Origin: Sedimentisphaerales bacterium
GTDB taxonomy: Bacteria; Planctomycetota; Phycisphaerae; Sedimentisphaerales; Anaerobacaceae
Reading direction: 5' to 3'
Assembly: GCA_016927855.1 (NCBI GenBank)
Contig: JAFGLV010000145.1
Span: 62,001-126,000 of the forward strand
Length of the DNA stretch: 64,000 nucleotides
Shown: in pieces, positions 35,109-42,725 of the stretch
How positions within the stretch are numbered: position 1 is the first letter of the stretch
How the letters are laid out: every line of letters starts with the position of its first letter
Made by a program: the position numbers and the translations under genes
The notes under the pieces: model-generated
Database searches by the model: none
What the model was told of the DNA's origin: nothing
Seen by the model: the letters and a program-made list of their open reading frames with translations, nothing else

Positions 35109-36854
35109 ATGCCGGCCGGCTGGAGGTTTTCTGCATTCCTATGGGTTTCCGTATGCGCCCACGGTCTGGTTTTGGGGGGGATCGAGCCCACGCCGCCCTG
35201 GCCAACGCCGCCGGGACAGTATCCCGGGACCCAGGCCGCGACGGACACCGCTTACTATCTGTCCACCGCGACCGTCGAGCAGGCGCGGATCGCTGCAGGC
35301 CAGACCGCCGGTAGCGAACCGGTACCGAGAGACGAAGCATCCTGTCCCGATGGCGTCGTGCACGTGCCGCTGTGGGGCAGGTTCGAGATGGCGATCGTCC
35401 ATCCCCGAGCGCACGCGGACCCGTATCGGGACGTCACGCTGGACGTGACTCTCACCCGACCGGACAGCAGCACGGTTGCGACCTGGGGATTCTACGACGG
35501 GGAGAACACCTGGCGGATTCGCGCCCTGGCCGACCAGGTGGGAACGTGGCGGGTTCAGGCGCGGTTCTCCGACGGGACAGGCCAGTTCGCCGGTGCGTTT
35601 ACCTGCGTCGAATCGGACCGGCCGGCGCTGCTTTCCGTCTGCAAGGACAATCCCATCTGGTTCGGCTACAAAGCAGGCAAGGCGGCGCTCGTACGTTGTC
35701 TCCACGTCAGCGAGAGGTTCCTGGCTGAGAGCGATGATCCGGTCGCCGACGCGCAACGCCGGGCGAGATTTCTCGATTGGGCCCGGAGCCAAGGCTACAA
35801 CGCCCTCTCGATTGGTACATCCGCCCTAGATAGCGGCAGACGCACGCTCCGCGCCGAGGGCGGCCGGGCTACATTGGCGCTGTGGAACGCTGAAAGGCAC
35901 CAGCCCGACCCGGCGGCGTATCAGCGGCTCGAACTCGCGCTGGATGACGTGCTGGCTCGGCGGATGCTGGTTTATCCGGCCTGTGGCTTCTTCGGCCGGG
36001 ACACGGACTTCCCCAAGGACTCCGCTCAGCAGGGCCTGTACCTGCGCTACACGCTGGCGCGACTCGGCTCCTACCCGAATATGATCTGGGTGGTCGGCGG
36101 TCCTGAGCCGTCGAGGGCCAGCGATCCCTATCTGGGTGCCGAGGAAATAGAGCGGCTGGGCCGCAAGATCAAAACGATGGACCCATACGGCCATCTGCTC
36201 TGCGTGCCGAGCGCCGCCGGCAACGATACGTTCAGAGATGCCGACTGGACCACCTGCGCCGTCATCCAAGGTCCACGGACCGCGAACCTCCCTCGGCTCA
36301 GCCGGGTGCTGCTGCGCAACCGCAACCCATCCAAGCCACTGTACGTCCAGCAGACGCTCTGGTTGGGCAGCCGGCGCACGCCTGATTACTCGCTCGATGA
36401 ATTGCGTAAAGACGCCTACGTCCTGATGATGTCGGGTGCGTCGGTTTCCGTGGCGGACATGGGCGGGAACCCCTCGTCGGGACTCAGTGGGACGTTGGAC
36501 GTGAGTCTGGCGGTTCAGGCGCGTCACGATACCGTCAGACGCGTATGGGACTTCTTCGAGACTGTCCCGTTCTGGCGGATGCAGCCGCGACAGGACCTGG
36601 TCGACAACGGTTACTGCCTGGCCGAACCGGGACGGCTATACCTGGTCTACCTGCCTGAGCCTGGGACGGTCACCGTCGATATCGGCGAGGGAATGTACCA
36701 GGTCAAGTGGATTGACGCCCGCGACACGTCGGACGTGCGCGAGTCGGGGATCATCGAGGAGCGCTGCGCCCTGACCAGCCCTCAGGAAGAGGACGATTGG
36801 CTGCTGTCACTGAGGCGCGTCGAGATCGTCGCCGGCGAAATCCGTCCGGATTAG
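35109..36854 (+). CDS. Exported DUF5060 plus DUF4038-like glycosidase-type protein
   Basis: 581 residues. An N-terminal signal-like hydrophobic segment (FSAFLWVSVCAHGLVLGG) precedes a DUF5060 domain at about 90-170 (VPLWGRFEMAIVHP, DVTLDVTLTRPD, ATWGFYDGENTWRIR, GTWRVQARFSDGTG) and a TIM-barrel region of DUF4038/apiosidase type (YNALSIGTSALD, LGSYPNMIWVVGGPEP, YVLMMSGASVSVADMGGNPS). The end forms a small beta domain (LVYLPEPGTVTVDIGEG). It is a paralogue in architecture of the gene at 28412. AAGGAGG lies 7 bases before the ATG and a good promoter lies upstream. The catalytic acids are not certain, so activity is inferred only from architecture. Confidence 0.75.
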   Translation: MPAGWRFSAFLWVSVCAHGLVLGGIEPTPPWPTPPGQYPGTQAATDTAYYLSTATVEQARIAAGQTAGSEPVPRDEASCPDGVVHVPLWGRFEMAIVHPRAHADPYRDVTLDVTLTRPDSSTVATWGFYDGENTWRIRALADQVGTWRVQARFSDGTGQFAGAFTCVESDRPALLSVCKDNPIWFGYKAGKAALVRCLHVSERFLAESDDPVADAQRRARFLDWARSQGYNALSIGTSALDSGRRTLRAEGGRATLALWNAERHQPDPAAYQRLELALDDVLARRMLVYPACGFFGRDTDFPKDSAQQGLYLRYTLARLGSYPNMIWVVGGPEPSRASDPYLGAEEIERLGRKIKTMDPYGHLLCVPSAAGNDTFRDADWTTCAVIQGPRTANLPRLSRVLLRNRNPSKPLYVQQTLWLGSRRTPDYSLDELRKDAYVLMMSGASVSVADMGGNPSSGLSGTLDVSLAVQARHDTVRRVWDFFETVPFWRMQPRQDLVDNGYCLAEPGRLYLVYLPEPGTVTVDIGEGMYQVKWIDARDTSDVRESGIIEERCALTSPQEEDDWLLSLRRVEIVAGEIRPD

Positions 36855-36892
36855 GCTCTTGCCTCGCAGACATCCTCGCTCGTCGACCGCTG

Positions 36893-38215
36893 TCAGATGT
36901 GCCAGGGACTGCGCATGGCGCGGGCGAGCAAGCGATTCGCTTCGGCATCATCGGGAAAGGTCTCGGTTGTGGGGTCCCAGCGTAGCTTGCGGCCCAGGCG
37001 CAGGCAGATGCTCGCGACGTGACACGTCGTCACCGAGCGGTGGGCGATCTCAGCCGGCGCGATCGGATCGCGCCGGGTCTTGATGCAATCGAGAAAGTTG
37101 CGATGGTGGGCGGTCCAGTTGGCGGCGTCCATCCAGGTCTGACGCTGGAAACGCTGCTGTTCGAGCAGTGATTCGGGCTGGGCCAGGACGTTGCCGCCGT
37201 CGTCGGCATAGACCCAGCCTTCCGTGCCCTGGAACATCACCGCCAGTTCGCTGTTGTCGGTCGGCCAGAGCGGCCTTTCCTTCCTGTCGTGCATCACGAG
37301 CTTGACACCGTTAGCGTACGTTGCCTCGACGTGCAGTGCGGTGGGGACATCACCAAAGCCATCGCGCGGAAACTTGGCGGTCCCCTCGAATTCGAGCGGG
37401 CCGGCGCGTTCGCTGTCGTTGGCCCATTGCGCCAGATCGTTGCAGTGGGTTCCCCAGTCGGTAATCATGCCGCCGCTGTAAGCGAAGTTGTTGTTGTACA
37501 GATGCTCGTAGACGAAGCTCTTGTGGTAAGGTCGGTAGGGGGCCGGACCCAGCCAGAGATCGTAGTTGAGGCTCGCCGGGACGGGCTGCGGCGATAGGAC
37601 CGGACAGGCTGAGCCGGCGCGGACGTAGCTGCGCAGCGTTGTGAGCTTGCCCAGCTTGCCACTGCGCGCGAGCTGCACCGCGAAGGAGAACGTCCTCATA
37701 CTGCGCCGCTGTGTGCCGCACTGATAGACGGTGCCATAGCGCCGGACGGTATCGGCGACTGCCCGGCCTTCCGCGACCGTCAGGGACATGGGCTTCTCGC
37801 AGTAGATGTCCTTGCCTGCCTTCGCGGCCATGACGCTCAGCGGTGCGTGCCAGCGGTCGGAGGTCGCGATCAGCACCGCGTCGATGTCACGGCGCGCGAG
37901 AAGCTCGCGAAAATCGACGTAGGCGGCGCAGTCGGTATTGCCATAGGTCCCGTCGGCGATCGCCTTCGCCTGGTTGCGCCGGTCCGTATCGACGTCACAG
38001 ACCGCCACCCATTGCACGTCGCTGTGCGTGATGAAGTTGCGCATGTTCCGCTGGCCTTGCCCACCCAGGCCGATCCCACCCATGACGATCCGCTCGCTGG
38101 GCGCGACGCCACCGGCCGCGCCGAGCGCTGGCGCCGGGACGAATCGGGGCAGCGCCGACGCGCCGACAGCGGCGCCGGTCTGCTTGAGAAAATGTCTACG
38201 TGAGGTCCGTGCCAT
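36893..38215 (-). CDS. Tat-exported Gfo/Idh/MocA family oxidoreductase
   Basis: 440 residues. A twin-arginine signal (SRRHFLKQTGAAVGASALP) is followed by a Rossmann domain with the dinucleotide loop GGIGLGGQGQRN (residues 46-57), CDVD after strand 2 and the catalytic CEKPMS lysine motif. The C-terminal alpha/beta domain contains GGMITDWGTHCNDLAQW, the usual metal/substrate histidine region. The family oxidises or reduces sugars with NAD(P); exported members of this kind are numerous in planctomycetes. ATG 38215 has GGAG 9 bases upstream; the open frame continues to 38515 but is non-coding in character and overlaps the divergent promoter. Confidence 0.92.
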   Translation of the reverse strand: MARTSRRHFLKQTGAAVGASALPRFVPAPALGAAGGVAPSERIVMGGIGLGGQGQRNMRNFITHSDVQWVAVCDVDTDRRNQAKAIADGTYGNTDCAAYVDFRELLARRDIDAVLIATSDRWHAPLSVMAAKAGKDIYCEKPMSLTVAEGRAVADTVRRYGTVYQCGTQRRSMRTFSFAVQLARSGKLGKLTTLRSYVRAGSACPVLSPQPVPASLNYDLWLGPAPYRPYHKSFVYEHLYNNNFAYSGGMITDWGTHCNDLAQWANDSERAGPLEFEGTAKFPRDGFGDVPTALHVEATYANGVKLVMHDRKERPLWPTDNSELAVMFQGTEGWVYADDGGNVLAQPESLLEQQRFQRQTWMDAANWTAHHRNFLDCIKTRRDPIAPAEIAHRSVTTCHVASICLRLGRKLRWDPTTETFPDDAEANRLLARAMRSPWHI

Positions 38216-38292
38216 CGTGTCTGTCTCCTGCCGAAAGTCGGTTCTGCTGTCGGGTTTATCGTAGCACGGTCCCCTCCGGTGCGGCAAGTGTC

Positions 38293-38322
38293 TTGACAGC
38301 GGATCGTCGCGGGTGATAGGAT
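38293..38322 (+). promoter_or_regulatory. Promoter of the 38352 gene
   Basis: TTGACA (38293-38298) and TAGGAT (38317-38322) with an 18-base spacer, followed by GAGGAG 6 bases before the GTG start at 38352. Confidence 0.65.
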
Positions 38323-38351
38323 TGGCACGGATCAGAACAGAGGAGCCGAAC

Positions 38352-39869
38352 GTGCCCGACCGAAGCGTAGAGACAGTGGCAGCGTCGCGTGCCGGGCCTT
38401 CGAGGCGAAGGCCCGCTCTACGTCTGTGGCACATACCGCTCGCTCTCCTCGTGCTGGCAGTTGCCTGCGTGCTGCTGCTTCGCTGGCGCTGGCAGCACGA
38501 GTTTCGCCAGCGCATCGAAGCGATCGCCGCCCAAGGTTATCCAGTGACACCTGCGGAACTGGATGCGTGGTACAAGTGGCCGGAATCGGGCGGCAATGCC
38601 GCTGACTACATCCTCGACGCGGCCAGTTGCTACATTGAGTTGCCCTCATCCGAATCCAGCCAACTCGGCTGTCTCCTGGGTCCGAGAAGGGGTAGACTCC
38701 CATCGACCGAACCTCTTCCCGACGCGGCGAAGAGGATTCTGACAGCGCACGTGCAAGCGAACGCCAGGGCCATCGAGCTGGCGCTTCAGGCAGGAAAGGT
38801 TGAAGTGAGTCGATGGCCGATCGATCTGTCCGACGGGTTCGAGACGATTACGCCGGACCTTGCGTGGCCACGCAAGCTTGGATATCTGCTTTGTCATCAA
38901 GCCATCCTCCGCGCCGAAGAGCAGGATACCGCAGGTGCGACCGAAGCGCTGGAGGCCGCCTTCGGCGTGACGCGCTCGCTTCGCGCCGAGCCGGTTTTCA
39001 TCTCGCAGTTGATTCGCTTCGCTGTGAATGCGCGCATGCTCAGGGCCGTCGAGCGCGTCCTGTGCCGGTCCCGTCCGAACGGCGCCGAACTGCGCCGCCT
39101 GCAGCGAGCGGTGCACGCCGCCGACGATCCTGACGCGCTGGTGCGTGCTCTGGTCGGAGCGCGGTGCATGAATCTTGAGCTATTCCAGAGGCCTGAGTCC
39201 ATCGAGCGGGAGCTGCTCGAGACGTCTGACGGTCTGCCTCCGCCGGTGGCATTGGAGATGTACAAAGACGTGGGGCTTGCCGCCAGAGAAGGCGTCCTCT
39301 TCCTCGATCTGATGACTGAGTGCATTGATGCCGTCCAGTCGTCGGCGCCGGGCCGGTACGAGGCTGGCCGGCTCCTGCAGGCTCAGCTTCCACCGACGCG
39401 GAAGGGGTACGTCTTGCTGCCAAGACTGTCCAATATCGGTCACTTGGTACTCCTGGAAGCAGATGCTTCGGCCTGTCTTCGGACAGCGCTGGCGGCTTTG
39501 GGCGTTCAGCGTTACTGGTTAGCGCACGGCGAATTGCCGAGCGATTTGGCGGACTTCGTGCCCGATTTTCTCGACAGCGTGCCTGACGACCCGTTCGATG
39601 GGCGTCCGTTGCGGTACAAACGTTTGGACGACGGATTCTGCGTTTACAGCGTCGGCCGCGACCGTTCCGATGATGGCGGCAAGGAGCAGCCCGTCTCAGG
39701 GGGAAGCAAGCCGGGGGACACCCACGATCTCGTCTTTACAGTCCGTCCACGACATCTGCCGCCTGCCGCGGAAAACCGGCCCCAAAGCGGCCCAAAAGAG
39801 GGTTTGGGGGGTGAAATCCCGGGGAAAGTCAGTAACCTTTGCGACGATGGCACGTCGTACTGTATATAG
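38352..39869 (+). CDS. Planctomycete-type single-pass membrane protein
   Basis: 505 residues starting at GTG 38352 (GAGGAG 6 bases upstream). One TM helix (about 27-46, WHIPLALLVLAVACVLLLRW) is followed by a helical extracytoplasmic domain. Near the end is a motif I recognise from many planctomycete proteins: a helix, then RYWLAHGELPSDLADFVPDFLDSVPDDPFDGRP split as ALGVQRYWLAHGELP, VPDDPFDGRPLRYK and GFCVYSVGRDRSDDGG, like the C-terminal part of pseudopilin-type proteins. After LVFTV an unusual 40-residue tail (ENRPQSGPKEGLGGEIPG...) follows and may be non-native. Residues 6-24 are encoded by a REP-like doublet. Function unknown. Confidence 0.7.
   Translation: MPDRSVETVAASRAGPSRRRPALRLWHIPLALLVLAVACVLLLRWRWQHEFRQRIEAIAAQGYPVTPAELDAWYKWPESGGNAADYILDAASCYIELPSSESSQLGCLLGPRRGRLPSTEPLPDAAKRILTAHVQANARAIELALQAGKVEVSRWPIDLSDGFETITPDLAWPRKLGYLLCHQAILRAEEQDTAGATEALEAAFGVTRSLRAEPVFISQLIRFAVNARMLRAVERVLCRSRPNGAELRRLQRAVHAADDPDALVRALVGARCMNLELFQRPESIERELLETSDGLPPPVALEMYKDVGLAAREGVLFLDLMTECIDAVQSSAPGRYEAGRLLQAQLPPTRKGYVLLPRLSNIGHLVLLEADASACLRTALAALGVQRYWLAHGELPSDLADFVPDFLDSVPDDPFDGRPLRYKRLDDGFCVYSVGRDRSDDGGKEQPVSGGSKPGDTHDLVFTVRPRHLPPAAENRPQSGPKEGLGGEIPGKVSNLCDDGTSYCI
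38367..38421. repeat. REP-like doublet inside the 38352 coding region
   Basis: GTAGAG (38367) on the plus strand and CTCTAC (38416-38421) form an inverted pair. The right half is a strong hairpin GCCGGGCCTTCG/CGAAGGCCCGCTC (38391-38421). It encodes the basic residues RAGPSRRRPALR just before the TM helix. Confidence 0.65.
39839..39868 (+). promoter_or_regulatory. Possible promoter of the 39974 gene train
   Basis: TTGCGA (39839-39844) and TATATA (39863-39868) with an 18-base spacer, overlapping the end of the preceding gene. It would serve the long plus-strand gene series. It is weaker than the other promoters listed. Confidence 0.4.
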
Positions 39870-39927
39870 GTGGTTGCGCGCCGAGAGTCTGAACCTTGGT
39901 TTCTGGGGTGGCGACAGGCCTCAGACG

Positions 39928-39950
39928 GTAGGGTGGGTTCTCAACCCGCG
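39928..39950 (+). repeat. REP-like hairpin, GTAGGGTGGG family
   Basis: GTAG, stem GGTGGGTT with AACCCGC and a 3-base loop (CTC). It lies in the leader 24 bases before ATG 39974. A near-identical copy lies inside the permease gene at 43743-43767. Confidence 0.75.
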
Positions 39951-39973
39951 CGTCGACTAAGGAGTGGAAAATC

Positions 39974-41647
39974 ATGTCCTTCACGAAGTCGTTCAGAGAA
40001 AAAGTCCGAACCGTCCGGCTTCGGTGCAGCCTGAACCTGCTGCTGCGCCAGGCGGGCTTGGTTCTCGCCTTCGCCGGCACTGTCGCCATCCTGGCGATCC
40101 TGGTCGAGCGTTTGCTGGCGGTAAGCGTGCGGCTGCCCGCGACGCTCTGGGCCTTTGGCGGTGCAGCCGTGCTGTTTACCCTGGTTCCCTGGCTTCTCCG
40201 GATGCCCAGCCGGATGCAGGCGTCCTTATTGCTCGACGAGCGGCTCAAGCTCAGCGAGCGGTTCAGCACCACCCTGGCGCTGGCGGAATCCGAGGACCCC
40301 TTCGCCCAGGCGGCGCGGGCCGAGTCGTTGCGGGTCGTACAGGGTGCGAACCTCAAAGGGCACTTCCCGATCGCGCTGTCGCGCCGTTGGTTCTACGGTG
40401 CCGGGACGTGGCTGGTCGCCATCGGCCTGTTGCTCTACCTGCCCCAGAGAGACCTGCTCGGTTTCCTGCGACAGCATCAGGATGCCGAGCAGCAGGCCAA
40501 ACAGCTCGAAGAAGCCAAAGCCGACGTGACCGAGACGACCGAGGCGGTGAAGGCGGCAGTGCAGCAACTGGGCGACCCGAACCTGGCGGAGGACCTGCGC
40601 AAGCTCGACGAACTGGCGCAGGCAGCGGACCCGCAGAATGTCAAGCGGGAGGCGATCAAGGCGCTCGGCAGCCTGTCGGAGAAGATCGAGCAGATGCAAA
40701 GCAGCGGCCAGGCCGACGCCGCCAACATGCTCAAGCAGACGCTCAAGCAACTGCGCGGCTCGTCCGACCCCTTCTCGCGCCAGATGCGCCAGGCGCTGGC
40801 CAAGGGCGATTTCGGCCAGGCGGCCAATATGTTGCGCCAGATGCAGCAGGAGCTGGCGGAGGGGAAAGTGCCGAGCGAGCGCAGCAAAGAGCTGGCGGAG
40901 CAGTTACAGCAGCTCGCGGCGGAATTGCAGAAGCTGGCGGCCGAGCGAGAGCAACTGGAGCAGGAGCTGGAGAAGCTCGGACTGGACAAGAAGCTGGCCC
41001 AGATGAACTCCAACCAGATGAGACAAGCCCTCCAGCAGCAGGGGGTCAACCCCGAGATGGTCGAGCAGCTCATGCAAAAGATGGCGGCCTGCCAGATGGC
41101 GCAAGGCAAGTGCTCGGCGCTGGGCCAGGCCATGGCGGCCGCGGGCGGCAGCGCCGGCGGGCTCTCCGCCGACGAGCTGTCGGAGGCCGTCGACCAGCTC
41201 GACGCGCTGGAGTCGCTCCAGCAGCAGATGACCTCGATGCGCGCCAGCCTGGCGGAGATCTACCGTTCGCTGGACTGCCTGGGCGAGGGCATGTGCAACG
41301 GTCTGGGAGGCCAGGGTCCGTGGCGCGAGGGTGTCCCCAGAAGGATGGGTTCGGGGACCGGAGGTCCGGGATTGGGCTACGGCGGTCGCGACAGCGACAC
41401 CGAGGGCCAGACCGGCACCAAGACCACCCGCGCCCAGAGCCAATCCAACGACGGCCAGGTCATCGCGAGTTGGTACTTCAAGGACAACCAGGTCAAAGGC
41501 GAGTCGCGACGGTCTTTCTCCGACGTGGTTCAGGCGGGACGTGACAGCGCCGCCGAAGCGATCAGCGAAAACGAAATCCCGCGCAAATACGAGAACGCGG
41601 TCAAGCAGTACTTCAACCAACTCGAAGACAGCGGACCCAGGGAGTGA
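39974..41647 (+). CDS. Membrane protein with long coiled coil, first gene of the train
   Basis: 557 residues. TM helices occur near 27-45, 58-76 and 137-155 in an N-terminal quarter that resembles DUF4175-type proteins (LLDERLKLSERFSTTLALAES). Residues 160-370 form an almost uninterrupted coiled coil rich in Gln, Glu, Leu and Lys (ELAEQLQQLAAELQKLAAER), then a Gly/Arg-rich linker and a C-terminal helix (EIPRKYENAVKQYFNQLED). The last motif (PxxYxxxVxxYF) is common in proteins encoded beside MoxR/VWA genes. GGAG lies 9 bases before the ATG. Probably an envelope scaffold; no enzymatic motif is seen. Confidence 0.7.
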   Translation: MSFTKSFREKVRTVRLRCSLNLLLRQAGLVLAFAGTVAILAILVERLLAVSVRLPATLWAFGGAAVLFTLVPWLLRMPSRMQASLLLDERLKLSERFSTTLALAESEDPFAQAARAESLRVVQGANLKGHFPIALSRRWFYGAGTWLVAIGLLLYLPQRDLLGFLRQHQDAEQQAKQLEEAKADVTETTEAVKAAVQQLGDPNLAEDLRKLDELAQAADPQNVKREAIKALGSLSEKIEQMQSSGQADAANMLKQTLKQLRGSSDPFSRQMRQALAKGDFGQAANMLRQMQQELAEGKVPSERSKELAEQLQQLAAELQKLAAEREQLEQELEKLGLDKKLAQMNSNQMRQALQQQGVNPEMVEQLMQKMAACQMAQGKCSALGQAMAAAGGSAGGLSADELSEAVDQLDALESLQQQMTSMRASLAEIYRSLDCLGEGMCNGLGGQGPWREGVPRRMGSGTGGPGLGYGGRDSDTEGQTGTKTTRAQSQSNDGQVIASWYFKDNQVKGESRRSFSDVVQAGRDSAAEAISENEIPRKYENAVKQYFNQLEDSGPRE

Positions 41648-41696
41648 AGCCGCTGGAATCACCCGTCTGGAGCGATTCAGCCAGGGAGTTGTCGGT

Positions 41697-42725
41697 ATGC
41701 AGGAACGGACTCACGGACATTGTCGGCAGTTGGCAGCGGTATTCCTTTCGGCCCTCGTCCTCCTGGGCGCTTCGTGTAGTGACAGGAGCGGTCAACGGGA
41801 GGTCGTGCTTTACTGTTCGGTCGATCAGGAGGTGGCCGAGCCGATCGTGGCGCGCTTCGAGCAGGAGTCCGGGATCAAGGTCCTCGCACGTTACGACACC
41901 GAAGCCAGCAAGACCGTGGGCCTGGTGCAGCGGATTCGGTCGGAGGCATCCGCGCCGGTAGCCGACGTTTTCTGGTCCAGCGAGGTCTTCCACACGATTC
42001 GACTGGCGCAGGAAGGGTTGTTGGCTCCCTATCGCGGTCCTGCCGGTGACAACTGGCCGGCGGCCTTTGCCGATCCGAACGCGCTGTGGCACGGGTTCGC
42101 GCTGCGAGCGCGGGTCATCGGCTACAACACGAGCCGGGTCTCTGCCGAAGAGGCGCCGAAATCGCTCGAGGATTGCCTCGAGCCTAAGTGGAAAGGGCGG
42201 CTGGTTATGGCAACGCCTGCCTTCGGGACGACCGGCGGTGACGTCGCCAGTTGGTTCGCCCACTACGGTCCCGAGCGTGCCCGACAGATACTCGACGGAT
42301 TGAAGGCGAACGAGACGCGCATCGTCAACGGCAATAGCACGGCCGTGCGGATGATCGCAACGGGACAGGCGGACGTCTGTTTCACCGATACCGACGACAT
42401 CTACGCCGGGCAGCGCAATGGCTGGCCGGTCGCGATGAACCCGCTCGACCAGGGAGGCGACGGCGTGCTGACGATACCCAACACCACCGCTTTGATCGAG
42501 GGCAGACCGCATCCCGACACCGCCGTGGTGCTGATGGCGTTCCTGTTGAGCGAAACGCCGGAGCGGATGTTGGTCGAGAGCGATTCACACAACAGCCCGA
42601 TCCACCCGGCGGTCGCGGCCGGCCATCCACAATACACTATTGCCAGGCCGCTCGCGGTGGACTACGCCAGGGTGGCCGACTACCTGCCGACGGCAATCGA
42701 GACAGCGAGGGAGACGCTTCAGTGA
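41697..42725 (+). CDS. Ferric-iron-type ABC transporter substrate-binding lipoprotein
   Basis: 342 residues with lipobox LLGASC and then the fold of FbpA/AfuA-type periplasmic binding proteins: VVLYCSVDQEVAEPIVARFEQ at the first strand, ADVFWSSEVFHTIRLAQEGLL, VIGYNTSR, RLVMATPAFGTTGGDVASW, and NGNSTAVRMIATGQADVCFTDTDD. The closest families bind Fe3+ or thiamine-like ligands; iron is the likelier cargo but is inferred. GGGAG lies 8 bases before ATG 41697. Its stop overlaps the GTG start of the permease gene (GTGA), so the two are translationally coupled. No matching ATPase gene follows. Confidence 0.85.
   Translation: MQERTHGHCRQLAAVFLSALVLLGASCSDRSGQREVVLYCSVDQEVAEPIVARFEQESGIKVLARYDTEASKTVGLVQRIRSEASAPVADVFWSSEVFHTIRLAQEGLLAPYRGPAGDNWPAAFADPNALWHGFALRARVIGYNTSRVSAEEAPKSLEDCLEPKWKGRLVMATPAFGTTGGDVASWFAHYGPERARQILDGLKANETRIVNGNSTAVRMIATGQADVCFTDTDDIYAGQRNGWPVAMNPLDQGGDGVLTIPNTTALIEGRPHPDTAVVLMAFLLSETPERMLVESDSHNSPIHPAVAAGHPQYTIARPLAVDYARVADYLPTAIETARETLQ

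Noticed and set aside
39964-41544. Plus-strand 526-codon open frame overlapping the coiled-coil gene
   Set aside because: It is the +2 shadow of the coiled-coil frame, which has the ribosome site, TM helices and heptad pattern; the alternative is Gly/Arg/Ala low complexity.
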